Positions 16,132 through 24,439 of a stretch of 50,101 bases of DNA are shown in pieces; the first letter of the stretch is position 1; the number at the start of each line of letters is the position of its first letter. The DNA is from an uncultured Prevotella sp. Its GTDB lineage: Bacteria; Bacteroidota; Bacteroidia; Bacteroidales; Bacteroidaceae. The position numbers and the translations under genes were made by a program. The stretch spans positions 1 through 50,101 of the forward strand of contig OMXK01000022.1 in NCBI GenBank assembly GCA_900314995.1. The letters are read 5' to 3'. Below the pieces are notes generated by a model that was not told the origin of the DNA, did no database searches, and worked only from the letters and a program-made list of their open reading frames with translations.

Positions 16132-16893
16132 TTAGATGGTGAGATGTTTATCTGGAATAAAAGTCTTATGTTCGTTGGCAAATACATATCCAAGCTGGTT
16201 GCTGATACATGGAGCGTTTCCAATGACCTTATCAATGTTTCTATGCGAATGGCCATAGATCCAGTAGTCAATTCCACTATCCTTAATATAATCTTCATGC
16301 TCAACTGTAAAGGCCCCATTGAGTTCACTTCCTTCAAACTCTGGAGCACAGAGCTGGAAAGAGGGCACATGATGTGTGACCACTATCTTGTGATTTGCCG
16401 TACTATCTTCTACTGACTTCTTAATGAAATAGAAACAATTATCATGCTCCATATTAAAATCGAAATAGGTAAGCGCTCTATTTCCATACATGATCCTATG
16501 AAAATCAGTAACCCCATACTCGACATAAGGAGCATTCTCCTTGCTGATAAGCGCCCACAACGTTGAAAGGATGAAATCCACATCATCGATCCTTACCACT
16601 TTATTGTAGTAATAATGGATGTTCTTACGAATCTCACCTTCTGTGCCGTCTTCCATTTTCGACAAGTCATAGTACTTGTAAAACTCATGATTGCCAGGTA
16701 CCACCAGCACTTGGCGGTAATTCTCTGATGCCCAATCCCAGAAGGGATGGTTCTGATAATTCTGATCTTCGAGATACCCAATATCTCCTGCCAGAATCAG
16801 AATGTCGCCACTTACCTGCAGAGGATTATCTCGCAGGTATCTCCAATTGTCTGCGAACTCCAAATGGAGATCGGATGCATATTGTATCTTCAT
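16132..16893 (-). CDS. Calcineurin-like metallophosphoesterase
   Basis: 253 residues with all five signature motifs of the metallophosphoesterase superfamily: SDLHLEF (8-14), GDIGY, GNHEFY, THHVP and GHSHRN. The enzyme would use two metal ions to hydrolyse a phosphoester; nucleotide, phosphoprotein or RNA-end substrates are all possible for this superfamily. There is no signal peptide, so it is cytoplasmic. Its ATG overlaps the stop of the upstream 260-residue gene by 4 bp, so the two are translationally coupled and share the promoter at 17706. The stop codon lies next to the operator of the WG-repeat gene. Confidence 0.85.
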   Translation of the reverse strand: MKIQYASDLHLEFADNWRYLRDNPLQVSGDILILAGDIGYLEDQNYQNHPFWDWASENYRQVLVVPGNHEFYKYYDLSKMEDGTEGEIRKNIHYYYNKVVRIDDVDFILSTLWALISKENAPYVEYGVTDFHRIMYGNRALTYFDFNMEHDNCFYFIKKSVEDSTANHKIVVTHHVPSFQLCAPEFEGSELNGAFTVEHEDYIKDSGIDYWIYGHSHRNIDKVIGNAPCISNQLGYVFANEHKTFIPDKHLTI

Positions 16894-17672
16894 AATTGTA
16901 TTTTTATATATTCATCCCCAGTTAACACCTCAAGACGAAAGTCTGACAGATAGTTCCCTATAGAATTGTACTCAGGGCCTACACTCCTAAAGAATCTTGT
17001 TCGTTCTTGAATATTCCGAGTTATAACTACTTCCTCAAATCTGGCATCAACAAACAGATACAGATAATTTGTTGCGTTAGGGTCATGTTCATCCTTTACC
17101 CTTACGGTATAATACTCCTTGAAGCGTAAATGCAGGAGCATTTCTTTGAAATAATCACCTTTCTTTTTTAGTTTATTGAGAAACTCTCCATCCTTATGAA
17201 TACAACCACTGATAAGGCTGTCTGCACACTCTATTAAATCTGATTTAATAAACTCAGATTCTGTCAGTTCCATCGTTGAAATCTGATAATCGGGAAAAAG
17301 GCTGTTCATGGCCAATCTGGAGAGTTCTACACATTTCTCTTCTGTATTTGTGCCATTCAAAATGGCACAATTCTCATAAACATTAGGAGCCAGAAATTCG
17401 ATAAGATCTTCTTTCTCTCGCATTTCTGTAGTGAGTTCCTCGTCTGACATCTTACGGATAATCTCAGAACTACTAACCACACATCTATATGTAGTAGGAT
17501 GTACGATGAAAATCAAGTAGTTGTCATCATCAATGACACTTCTGATCTTTGCGACATACTCGGATGGCTCAATATCATCTGTACTAAGCCCATGACCAAA
17601 CATCTCAATAAAATGAATGTCTGGCTGATTTGTCATGACTGCGATATAATCGCCTTTCTTGTAGGTATCCAT
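16890..17672 (-). CDS. Hypothetical protein coupled to the metallophosphoesterase
   Basis: 260 residues, acidic, soluble, with no recognised domain. The N-terminal YKKGDYIAVMTNQPD could begin a small beta-barrel, and a helical, Glu-rich part follows. The start ATG lies 34 bp after the -7 element. The 3' end overlaps the metallophosphoesterase start by 4 bp. The tight coupling suggests the two products act together, but nothing in the sequence tells the reaction. Confidence 0.6.
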   Translation of the reverse strand: MDTYKKGDYIAVMTNQPDIHFIEMFGHGLSTDDIEPSEYVAKIRSVIDDDNYLIFIVHPTTYRCVVSSSEIIRKMSDEELTTEMREKEDLIEFLAPNVYENCAILNGTNTEEKCVELSRLAMNSLFPDYQISTMELTESEFIKSDLIECADSLISGCIHKDGEFLNKLKKKGDYFKEMLLHLRFKEYYTVRVKDEHDPNATNYLYLFVDARFEEVVITRNIQERTRFFRSVGPEYNSIGNYLSDFRLEVLTGDEYIKIQL

Positions 17673-17705
17673 GGTTCTATCTTTATATTATTACATTTGT
17701 GAATG

Positions 17706-17781
17706 CAAAGATAATACAAATGTATAAAACAAAAAAGAGTAATTATATGTATGGTATGAAATCCTAATTATACGGTATGAA
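17706..17781 (-). promoter_or_regulatory. Promoter and direct-repeat operator of the 17672 operon (site E)
   Basis: On the minus strand TTCATACC occupies 17774-17781 (distal) and 17753-17760 (proximal), 21 bp apart. The -7 element TATCTTTG occupies 17706-17713, 47 bp from the proximal repeat. A third, looser TCATAC lies further upstream near 17800, out of phase. The repeats again point in the direction of transcription. Confidence 0.75.
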
Positions 17782-17875
17782 AATAGGCCTTCCGGGTTGT
17801 ATGACCATGAAACGTCAAATCATTAAAGTATCGTAATAATTTGGCACAAAGTTACGAAATATTCTCATTTTTTCG

Positions 17876-17883
17876 TACCTTTA
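17876..17883 (+). promoter_or_regulatory. Probable -7 element of the carbonic anhydrase gene
   Basis: TACCTTTA matches TAnnTTTG at all but the last base and lies 27 bp before the ATG at 17911. No repeat operator is present. The rest of the 17673-17910 gap holds only the divergent operator of site E. Confidence 0.45.
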
Positions 17884-17910
17884 CACGCAGTTTTAATATG
17901 TTTTTGTGAT

Positions 17911-18453
17911 ATGATAGACCAGATTATTGAATACAACAAGACATTTGTGGCTCAAAAAGGCTACGAGAAGTATCTGACCGACAAGTACCCAGACAAGAAA
18001 CTGGCTGTGCTTTCATGTATGGACACCAGACTGACAGAACTGCTGTCTGCAGCTCTCGGTCTGAAGAATGGTGACGCGAAGATTATCAAGAACGCTGGAG
18101 GTCTGGTTATCTCTGCGTTCGATTCAGCTATGCGAAGCCTGATAGTCGCCATCTATGAGCTGGGCGTACAGGAGATTATGGTGGTGGCACACTCGCATTG
18201 CGGAGCCTGCCACATGAACTATGACCACTTCCACCACGAGATGATTGCCCGTGGCGTGACGGATGAAACGCTCGACACCATCCGCAAGTGTGGCATTGAC
18301 CTCGACCAGTGGCTGGAGGGATTCAAGGACACCCCGACCTCCGTCCGTAAGACCGTTGAGACCATCAAGACCCATCCGCTTGTGCCGAAGGATATAGTGG
18401 TTCGTGGGTTTATCATTGATTCAGAAACTGGAGCGTTAGAAGAAATACAATGA
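17911..18453 (+). CDS. Beta-class carbonic anhydrase
   Basis: 180 residues. The zinc ligands are C36 in SCMDTR, H94 and C97 in AHSHCGAC, and the Asp38-Arg40 dyad completes the site. The enzyme interconverts CO2 and bicarbonate in the cytoplasm, supplying bicarbonate for carboxylations. The length and the short C-terminus fit the small Cab-like clade. It is a single-gene unit with its own promoter and a strong terminator downstream. It marks the change from the accessory block to core genes. Confidence 0.9.
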   Translation: MIDQIIEYNKTFVAQKGYEKYLTDKYPDKKLAVLSCMDTRLTELLSAALGLKNGDAKIIKNAGGLVISAFDSAMRSLIVAIYELGVQEIMVVAHSHCGACHMNYDHFHHEMIARGVTDETLDTIRKCGIDLDQWLEGFKDTPTSVRKTVETIKTHPLVPKDIVVRGFIIDSETGALEEIQ

Positions 18454-18514
18454 AGAAGATAATACCTACATTGCATAGCATAGCAAAACCTCAGTACGCT
18501 GCTTTGATAAAACT

Positions 18515-18551
18515 AATAATCCCCGCCTCTGATGAAGGGACGGGGATTATT
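18515..18551. terminator. Bidirectional intrinsic terminator between the carbonic anhydrase gene and nqrF
   Basis: AATAATCCCCG at 18515-18525 is perfectly complementary to CGGGGATTATT at 18541-18551, giving an 11-bp stem with a 15-nt loop. The stem ends are A/T-rich, so it can serve both convergent transcripts. Confidence 0.8.
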
Positions 18552-18575
18552 GTTATGAGCTGAACTGTCGGGGGA

Positions 18576-19841
18576 TTAGCCGCCGAAGTTGTCGTACATG
18601 ATGGACTCGGGCTCTACGCCGAGAGAGTCGAGCATGCCCACAACGGCCTTCGACATCGGGCCAGGACCGCACATGTAGTACTCGATATCCTCGGGAGCCT
18701 CGTGATCCTTCAGATAGGTCTCGTACATCACATTGTGGACGAAGCCCGGGGTGTACTTCACGCCTGCAGCATCGGCTGCGGGATCTGGACGGTCGAGGGC
18801 CAGATGGAAGTGGAAGTTGGGATACTCCTTCTCCAGGCCGAGGAAGTCGTCGAGATAGAACACCTCGTTGAGGGCGCGGGCACCATAGAAGTAGTGCATC
18901 TCGCGATCCTTCGTGTGGAGCGTCTTGGTCATGTGCATGATCTGTGCACGCAGCGGAGCCATACCGGCACCACCACCGACCCAGATCATCTCCTTCTTCG
19001 AGTCGAAATGCGGATGGAAGTCGCCGTAAGGGCCACTCATGATCACCTTGTCGCCCGGCTTCAGTGAGAAGATGTATGACGAGGCGATACCCGGGTTCAC
19101 CTCCATGAAGCCTGAACGGTCGGGCTTGAACGGTGGCGTAGCGATACGAACGGTCAGCATGAACACGTCGCCCTCAGCAGGATAGTTGGCCATTGAGTAG
19201 GCACGGATCGTGGGCTCTGGGTTCTTACACTTGAGGTCGAACATCTTGAACTTCTCCCATGAAGGCACGTACTCCGGTGTGATCAGATCACGGTCATACG
19301 AGTTGTAGTCGATACAGTCGAATGCAGGAATCTTGATCTGAGCGTAAGAGCCAGGCAGGAAGTCCATGTGGGCACCAGCGGGGAGCTGCACCTTGAACTC
19401 CTTGATGAACGTAGCCACGTTCTTGTTGGAGATAACGGTACACTCGTACTCCTTGACGCCAAGGATGCTTTCGTTGACATGGATCTTCAGATCGCCCTTC
19501 ACCTTACACTGACAGCCCAGACGCCAGCCAGCCTTGATCTCCTTACGCGAGAAGTGGGGCTTCTCAGAGTCGAGGATCTCGCCACCGCCTTCGAGCACCT
19601 GCACCTTACACTGTCCGCAAGAGGCCTTACCGCCGCAGGCTGAGGGCAGGAATACGCCGTTCTCGTTGAGCGTTGACATCAGCGAGGCACCCTGGGGAAC
19701 GTTGATGGTACGGTCGCCGTTGATCACGATATTCACATTGCCCGAAGGCGAAAGATATTTCTTCGCTACGAGCAGGATAATCACCAGAAGGATGATAACC
19801 AGGAGGAATACTCCTATACTATATGCTATAAACTGTGCCAT
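18576..19841 (-). CDS. nqrF: Na+-translocating NADH:quinone reductase subunit F
   Basis: 421 residues. One N-terminal membrane span (about 5-27) is followed by a 2Fe-2S ferredoxin domain with C69, C75, C78 and C111, an FAD domain (RAYSMAN) and an NADH-binding domain (GGGAGMAP, CGPGPMSKAV). NqrF takes electrons from NADH and passes them to the rest of the pump, which exports sodium. It is the last gene of nqrABCDEF; the gap to nqrE is 6 bp. Confidence 0.97.
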   Translation of the reverse strand: MAQFIAYSIGVFLLVIILLVIILLVAKKYLSPSGNVNIVINGDRTINVPQGASLMSTLNENGVFLPSACGGKASCGQCKVQVLEGGGEILDSEKPHFSRKEIKAGWRLGCQCKVKGDLKIHVNESILGVKEYECTVISNKNVATFIKEFKVQLPAGAHMDFLPGSYAQIKIPAFDCIDYNSYDRDLITPEYVPSWEKFKMFDLKCKNPEPTIRAYSMANYPAEGDVFMLTVRIATPPFKPDRSGFMEVNPGIASSYIFSLKPGDKVIMSGPYGDFHPHFDSKKEMIWVGGGAGMAPLRAQIMHMTKTLHTKDREMHYFYGARALNEVFYLDDFLGLEKEYPNFHFHLALDRPDPAADAAGVKYTPGFVHNVMYETYLKDHEAPEDIEYYMCGPGPMSKAVVGMLDSLGVEPESIMYDNFGG

Positions 19842-19847
19842 ACCTTA

Positions 19848-20474
19848 TCAAATATTTAAGCCAGAGAAACACATCATCGCCATGGCCATGAGGCCGACGG
19901 TGATAAACACGATGCCGAGGCCCTGCAGAGGCTTGGGCACATCCGAATACTGCATCTTCTCACGGATGGCACCCATCGCCACAATGGCCAGTGCCCAACC
20001 GATACCTGAGCCGAAGCCATATACGATGGCATCCCAGATAGAGGTGATAGCCTGCGAATTGCTGGGATCCATCAGGATACGCTGCTGCATGAAGAGCGAA
20101 GCACCCATGATGGCACAGTTAACGGCAATCAGCGGCAGGAAGATACCCAGGGCAGCATAGAGCGAGGGTGAATACTTCTCGACCGTCATCTCCACCAGCT
20201 GCACCATACCGGCAATCACGGCTATGAAGAGGATAAACGACAGATAACTGAGGTCGACGCCTTCAACAAGACAGTCGGGACCCAGCACCTTGGTCTGCAA
20301 CAGATAGTTCACGGGAACAGTCACGGTGAGCACGAAGGTCACAGCCAGACCCAGTCCCAGTGAGGTCTTCACCGTCTTCGACACTGCCAGATAGGAGCAC
20401 ATGCCGAGGAAGAAAGCGAAGATCATATTGTCGACAAAAATCGAACGGAATAGTAATGATATTGCGTGTTCCAT
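19848..20474 (-). CDS. nqrE: Na+-translocating NADH:quinone reductase subunit E
   Basis: 208 residues, almost entirely hydrophobic, with about six membrane spans. The opening ([20 protein letters not shown]) is typical of NqrE/RnfA. NqrE and NqrD form an inverted-topology pair that holds an iron centre within the membrane. It sits between nqrD (3-bp gap) and nqrF. Confidence 0.96.
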   Translation of the reverse strand: MEHAISLLFRSIFVDNMIFAFFLGMCSYLAVSKTVKTSLGLGLAVTFVLTVTVPVNYLLQTKVLGPDCLVEGVDLSYLSFILFIAVIAGMVQLVEMTVEKYSPSLYAALGIFLPLIAVNCAIMGASLFMQQRILMDPSNSQAITSIWDAIVYGFGSGIGWALAIVAMGAIREKMQYSDVPKPLQGLGIVFITVGLMAMAMMCFSGLNI

Positions 20475-20477
20475 ATC

Positions 20478-21101
20478 TTATTTCTCCTTATAAAAGTAAG
20501 CACGATGAACCCAAATCACACAACCCACGAGAATCAGCGCCATAGCCGGCATCGTCATCATACCGTTGTTCACGTAGCCGAAGTCGTAGCAGGCATCAGG
20601 GATAATCTGGAAGCCCAGCAGCGAACCACGTCCGAGGAACTCGCGCACGGCACCTACGATCACCAGGATCATGGCGTAGCCAAGACCGTTGCCCACACCG
20701 TCGAGGAACGAAGGCCAGGGCTTGTTCTGCATGGCGAACGCCTCAAGGCGACCCATCAGGATACAGTTGGTAATGATCAGACCGACATACACAGAGAGCT
20801 GAACGCTCACATCATAGGCGAAAGCTTTCAGAATCTGTGAAACGATGGTTACAAGAGCAGCCACGACCACCAACTGAACCACAATACGAATACGGTTAGG
20901 GATGGTGTTACGGATGATAGAGATAATCACATTAGAAAAAGCTGTGATAACAGTTACGGCCAGTCCCATAACGATAGCAGGCTTAAGCTGAGAAGTCACA
21001 GCCAATGCAGAGCAAATGCCCAGTACCTGTCCAAGAATAGGATGGTCGACATTTAACGGGTTTGTAAAAACCTCCTTATTTTGTTTACTGAATAATGCCA
21101 T
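20478..21101 (-). CDS. nqrD: Na+-translocating NADH:quinone reductase subunit D
   Basis: 207 residues with about six membrane spans; homologous to RnfE and paralogous to NqrE. The N-terminus (NPLNVDHPILGQVLGICSALAVT) and the ...NCILMGRLEAFAM segment are family hallmarks. It lies 3 bp after nqrC and 3 bp before nqrE. Confidence 0.96.
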   Translation of the reverse strand: MALFSKQNKEVFTNPLNVDHPILGQVLGICSALAVTSQLKPAIVMGLAVTVITAFSNVIISIIRNTIPNRIRIVVQLVVVAALVTIVSQILKAFAYDVSVQLSVYVGLIITNCILMGRLEAFAMQNKPWPSFLDGVGNGLGYAMILVIVGAVREFLGRGSLLGFQIIPDACYDFGYVNNGMMTMPAMALILVGCVIWVHRAYFYKEK

Positions 21102-21104
21102 AGT

Positions 21105-21785
21105 TTAATCCTCCCCTTTTTGATTTTCACACTGCTGCGGCTTCATTTGGTCGGCAAAGAGCTGGAAGGCGTTTGCGCAGGCATCATCAAGGCAGTCCTT
21201 GATCATTGCATCTACACCATTAGAAGTCAATGTCGCACCAGTCACGCAATCAACCTGAGTCTCAGGATTCTCAACCTTCTTGACTACCGAGAGGACTACC
21301 TCATGGCCATTTGGACCATCTTGATATACTCTCTTGCCGATAAACTTCTCCTGCCATTCCTGCGAGTCCTTAATCTCCGCTCCCAGTCCAGCAGTCTCAC
21401 TCTCATGGTTAAAATAAGCACCATAGACGATAGGATTCTCATTATTATGGAGAGAAATGTATCCACTGATACCACCCCAGAGACCCATACCTTTCAACTC
21501 AACGACAAGAACTTTCTCACCATTGATATTGCACATATAGTACTTACGTCCGTCCATCTCGGCTTCAGCCTTCACAACGTCCTTGTACTTGGCTTCTGCC
21601 TCTGCACCGTCGAGATTGCGGATGTTGAGCGAATAGAGAATCTGCTTCTTCACGTCGAGGGCCACATTGGCGTCCTGCATCGGTTTCAATGCCTGATAGA
21701 CGAATGCCAGCAGGAAGGCCACGATGACCACGAGTATCGCACTATATATAATAATGTACGAATTCGAATTAGTATTCAGTTTCAT
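21105..21785 (-). CDS. nqrC: Na+-translocating NADH:quinone reductase subunit C
   Basis: 226 residues. One N-terminal membrane span (about 10-32) anchors a periplasmic FMN domain. The covalent flavin site is the Thr in the motif VTGATLTS, which ApbE-type transferases modify; no apbE is seen in the window. The start overlaps the nqrB stop by 4 bp. Confidence 0.96.
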   Translation of the reverse strand: MKLNTNSNSYIIIYSAILVVIVAFLLAFVYQALKPMQDANVALDVKKQILYSLNIRNLDGAEAEAKYKDVVKAEAEMDGRKYYMCNINGEKVLVVELKGMGLWGGISGYISLHNNENPIVYGAYFNHESETAGLGAEIKDSQEWQEKFIGKRVYQDGPNGHEVVLSVVKKVENPETQVDCVTGATLTSNGVDAMIKDCLDDACANAFQLFADQMKPQQCENQKGED

Positions 21786-22957
21786 TTGGTACCTCCTCTC
21801 TTTAAGCGTTTCGAGATATTGCGCTCCACGATGAAGTGGTCGATTGTGGGAGCAAACATATTACCAAAGAAGATGGCGAGCATCATACCCTCAGGATAAC
21901 CGGCATTCAGCACGCGGATGATGATGGCCATCGCACCAATCAGGAAACCGTAGATATACTGACCAGTGGTAGTACGGCACGATGTCACAGGATCGGTAGC
22001 CATAAACACGGCACCGAAAGCGAATCCACCCATTACGAAGTGGTGCCACCACGTGATAGACTGACCGGTCTGCTCGAAGATGCATGCCAGCACGGCACCA
22101 CCCACGAATACGCTGAGCATCGTGCGCCAAGAGGCAATGCCCGTCCAGAGCAGGATGCAGGCACCGATAGCAATCGCATAGAGCGATGTCTCACCGATGG
22201 AACCTGGGATAAAGCCGCAGATCATGTCACAGATAGAGGCATCAGGAGTGATACCCTGACCAATCTGTCCTAGCGGCGTAGCAGCAGTGAACCCGTCGGG
22301 CAGGTCGTAACCCAACCCGAAGATGGAATCCTGAGATACCCATACCTGATCGCCCGTCATCTTTGACGGATAGGCGAAGAACAGGAACATACGGGCTGCC
22401 ACAGCGGGGTTGAAGATGTTCATACCCGTGCCGCCGAAGATCTCCTTACAGAAGATGACCGAGAAGGCGCAGGCCAGAGCCAGCATCCACAGGGGACAGC
22501 CAATCGGGATAATCAGCGGGATGATGATACCTGATACGAGGTAACCCTCCTGGATCTCCTCACCTTTCCACTGAGCCCAGGCAAATTCGATACCCAGACC
22601 TACGATGTAGCTCACGAGGATCTTCGGCAGTACAGCCAGAAAGCCGTAACAGAAGATCTCGAAGAAAGAGGCTGCAGCCAGTGTTCCTGGAACAAGAATA
22701 TCCTGAGCCAGATAGTTCTGGTAGCCGACATTATACATACCGAACAGCATGGCAGGCATCAGGGCGATGACCACCATACTCATAATACGCTTCGAGTCAA
22801 TGGCGTCGTGAATATTCACGCCACCAGCCTTCGCCGTGTCGTTGGGCACGTAAAGGAAGGTCTCAAAGCCGTCGAAAATCGATTGGAAGGCATGTAACTT
22901 GCCACCCTCTTCGAAATTCGGCTTTACCTTATTGAGATAATTTCTTAATGCTTTCAT
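21782..22957 (-). CDS. nqrB: Na+-translocating NADH:quinone reductase subunit B
   Basis: 391 residues with about ten membrane spans. The segment DGFTAATPLG corresponds to the region of the covalently bound FMN in NqrB, although the exact modified Thr is inferred. NqrB forms the core of the sodium channel and also binds riboflavin. It lies 12 bp after nqrA and overlaps nqrC. Confidence 0.96.
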   Translation of the reverse strand: MKALRNYLNKVKPNFEEGGKLHAFQSIFDGFETFLYVPNDTAKAGGVNIHDAIDSKRIMSMVVIALMPAMLFGMYNVGYQNYLAQDILVPGTLAAASFFEIFCYGFLAVLPKILVSYIVGLGIEFAWAQWKGEEIQEGYLVSGIIIPLIIPIGCPLWMLALACAFSVIFCKEIFGGTGMNIFNPAVAARMFLFFAYPSKMTGDQVWVSQDSIFGLGYDLPDGFTAATPLGQIGQGITPDASICDMICGFIPGSIGETSLYAIAIGACILLWTGIASWRTMLSVFVGGAVLACIFEQTGQSITWWHHFVMGGFAFGAVFMATDPVTSCRTTTGQYIYGFLIGAMAIIIRVLNAGYPEGMMLAIFFGNMFAPTIDHFIVERNISKRLKRGGTK

Positions 22958-22969
22958 CTTTTATTGACA

Positions 22970-24313
22970 TTATGCATTTTCCTTTCGGAGAATATTAAGT
23001 CCCTCACGAACAATGCGTTGCAACTCAAGCTTCGAGGAATCCACGAACTCGGCCAATGCGAAGTCCTCCGGGCTAACCTCATAGATACCCAATGCCTCCT
23101 GACGGTCGATATCGCCAGCGATAATCGCCTTGATCAGATACTCACCGTAGATATCCATCGGCAGCACCTTGTCGTACTCGCCGCTCATAATCATGTGGCG
23201 CTCACCACCCTTCACACGGGCATCAAGGACATAATCCTTCTTGCCACAGAGCCAGGAGAAGTAACTACGATTCACGGAGAACTGCTTGAATCTGGGAAGT
23301 ATCCAACCCAGCATCTCGTCGGCATCGTTACCCTCGGGAATCACAGTGATCTCAGAGGTATGGGCACCCAGGAAACCTTCCTTCGTGGTAGGCTTGCCCG
23401 TCAGCACGTTACCATTGATGATACGCACGCTCTTTTGAGCATCGTAGCTGTTGCTCAGCAGTGTGGCGAGTTCCTCGCCTACGAGCATATCCACATAGGC
23501 AGGACGATTGATCTCACTGCCGCAGAGGGCAACGGTGCGCTTCAGGTCTACCTTACCCGTATTGAACAGGCGGCCGATGAAGAGCACTACCGTAGGATCG
23601 CCGATAGTCCACACCACCTCACCCTTGTTCACAGGGGCGATGTTGTTCACCTGGACACCGACATTGCCTGCAGGGCACTTGCCATCGAACACGGTCACCT
23701 CGGCATCCTTCATGTTCTCAAGCGCCGAACCTACGCCTACACCGAGATAGGTCTTCGCAATCTTAGAGAGAGCCGTAAGACCCGTCTGGAAGTCCTGCTC
23801 CTGGCCTTTCACCTCGAACTCGAAGTCGGCAGCCAGAGGCTTGTCGCGCAGTGCCGACACGAAAATAGCCCTCGGCTGAACCGACGGATTCGTGGAAACG
23901 GCATACGGCAGCTGGTTGATATAGCCGAAGATACCTGCTTCGAGCAGGGCATCCGTCACAGCCTTACCGTCGAGCTTACTGACGTCCTTTTTGCCGAAAT
24001 CAACAAAACTCTGCTGGGTGTCGGCATCCACCTTCACGCAGAGCACCTTTCTACGTTCACCACGCACCACGGCACTCACGGTGCCACTCACTGGCGAGGC
24101 AAACTTCACTTCGGGATACTGTTTATTAATAAACAGCGCATCCCCGGCCTTGACTTTGTCACCTTCCTTGACGACAACTTTCGGCGTCACACCTTCGAAA
24201 TCGTCAGGTACAAGTGCATACTTTCCCTTCGAGGTAAGCTGGATTTTCTCTTCTGCAGCCCGCCCCTTCAGGTTAATGTTCAAGCCCTTGCGTAACTTAA
24301 TTACATTTGCCAT
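22970..24313 (-). CDS. nqrA: Na+-translocating NADH:quinone reductase subunit A
   Basis: 447 residues, soluble, first gene of the nqr operon. It has the start MANVIKLRKGLNINLKG typical of NqrA and an RnfC-like barrel fold. It binds at the cytoplasmic face and takes part in quinone reduction. The promoter lies 42-49 bp upstream, divergent from the TamB gene. Confidence 0.96.
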   Translation of the reverse strand: MANVIKLRKGLNINLKGRAAEEKIQLTSKGKYALVPDDFEGVTPKVVVKEGDKVKAGDALFINKQYPEVKFASPVSGTVSAVVRGERRKVLCVKVDADTQQSFVDFGKKDVSKLDGKAVTDALLEAGIFGYINQLPYAVSTNPSVQPRAIFVSALRDKPLAADFEFEVKGQEQDFQTGLTALSKIAKTYLGVGVGSALENMKDAEVTVFDGKCPAGNVGVQVNNIAPVNKGEVVWTIGDPTVVLFIGRLFNTGKVDLKRTVALCGSEINRPAYVDMLVGEELATLLSNSYDAQKSVRIINGNVLTGKPTTKEGFLGAHTSEITVIPEGNDADEMLGWILPRFKQFSVNRSYFSWLCGKKDYVLDARVKGGERHMIMSGEYDKVLPMDIYGEYLIKAIIAGDIDRQEALGIYEVSPEDFALAEFVDSSKLELQRIVREGLNILRKENA

Positions 24314-24354
24314 TTATATAACGTTTGATAGAATAGTTTGCAAACAACGCGATG

Positions 24355-24362
24355 CAAAATTA
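24355..24362 (-). promoter_or_regulatory. -7 element of the nqr operon
   Basis: TAATTTTG on the minus strand (CAAAATTA on plus), followed by CA, about 42 bp before the nqrA ATG. A TTTTGTC about 20 bp further upstream could act as -33. Confidence 0.6.
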
Positions 24363-24426
24363 CATAAATTTGAGTAGAATAATGACAAAATAACAAAAAA
24401 AATGCACAAAACCCGATAATTTGTTG

Positions 24427-24434
24427 TATTTTTG
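24427..24434 (+). promoter_or_regulatory. -7 element immediately before the TamB gene
   Basis: TATTTTTG ends 5 bp before the GTG start at 24440. If this element is used, the RNA would begin at or next to the start codon, giving a leaderless message. Confidence 0.45.
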
Positions 24435-24439
24435 CCCAC

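Noticed and set aside
22964-24295. Long plus-strand frame of 443 codons opposite nqrA
   Set aside because: It is the antisense frame of a clear NqrA; its His/Leu-rich composition is typical of a shadow.
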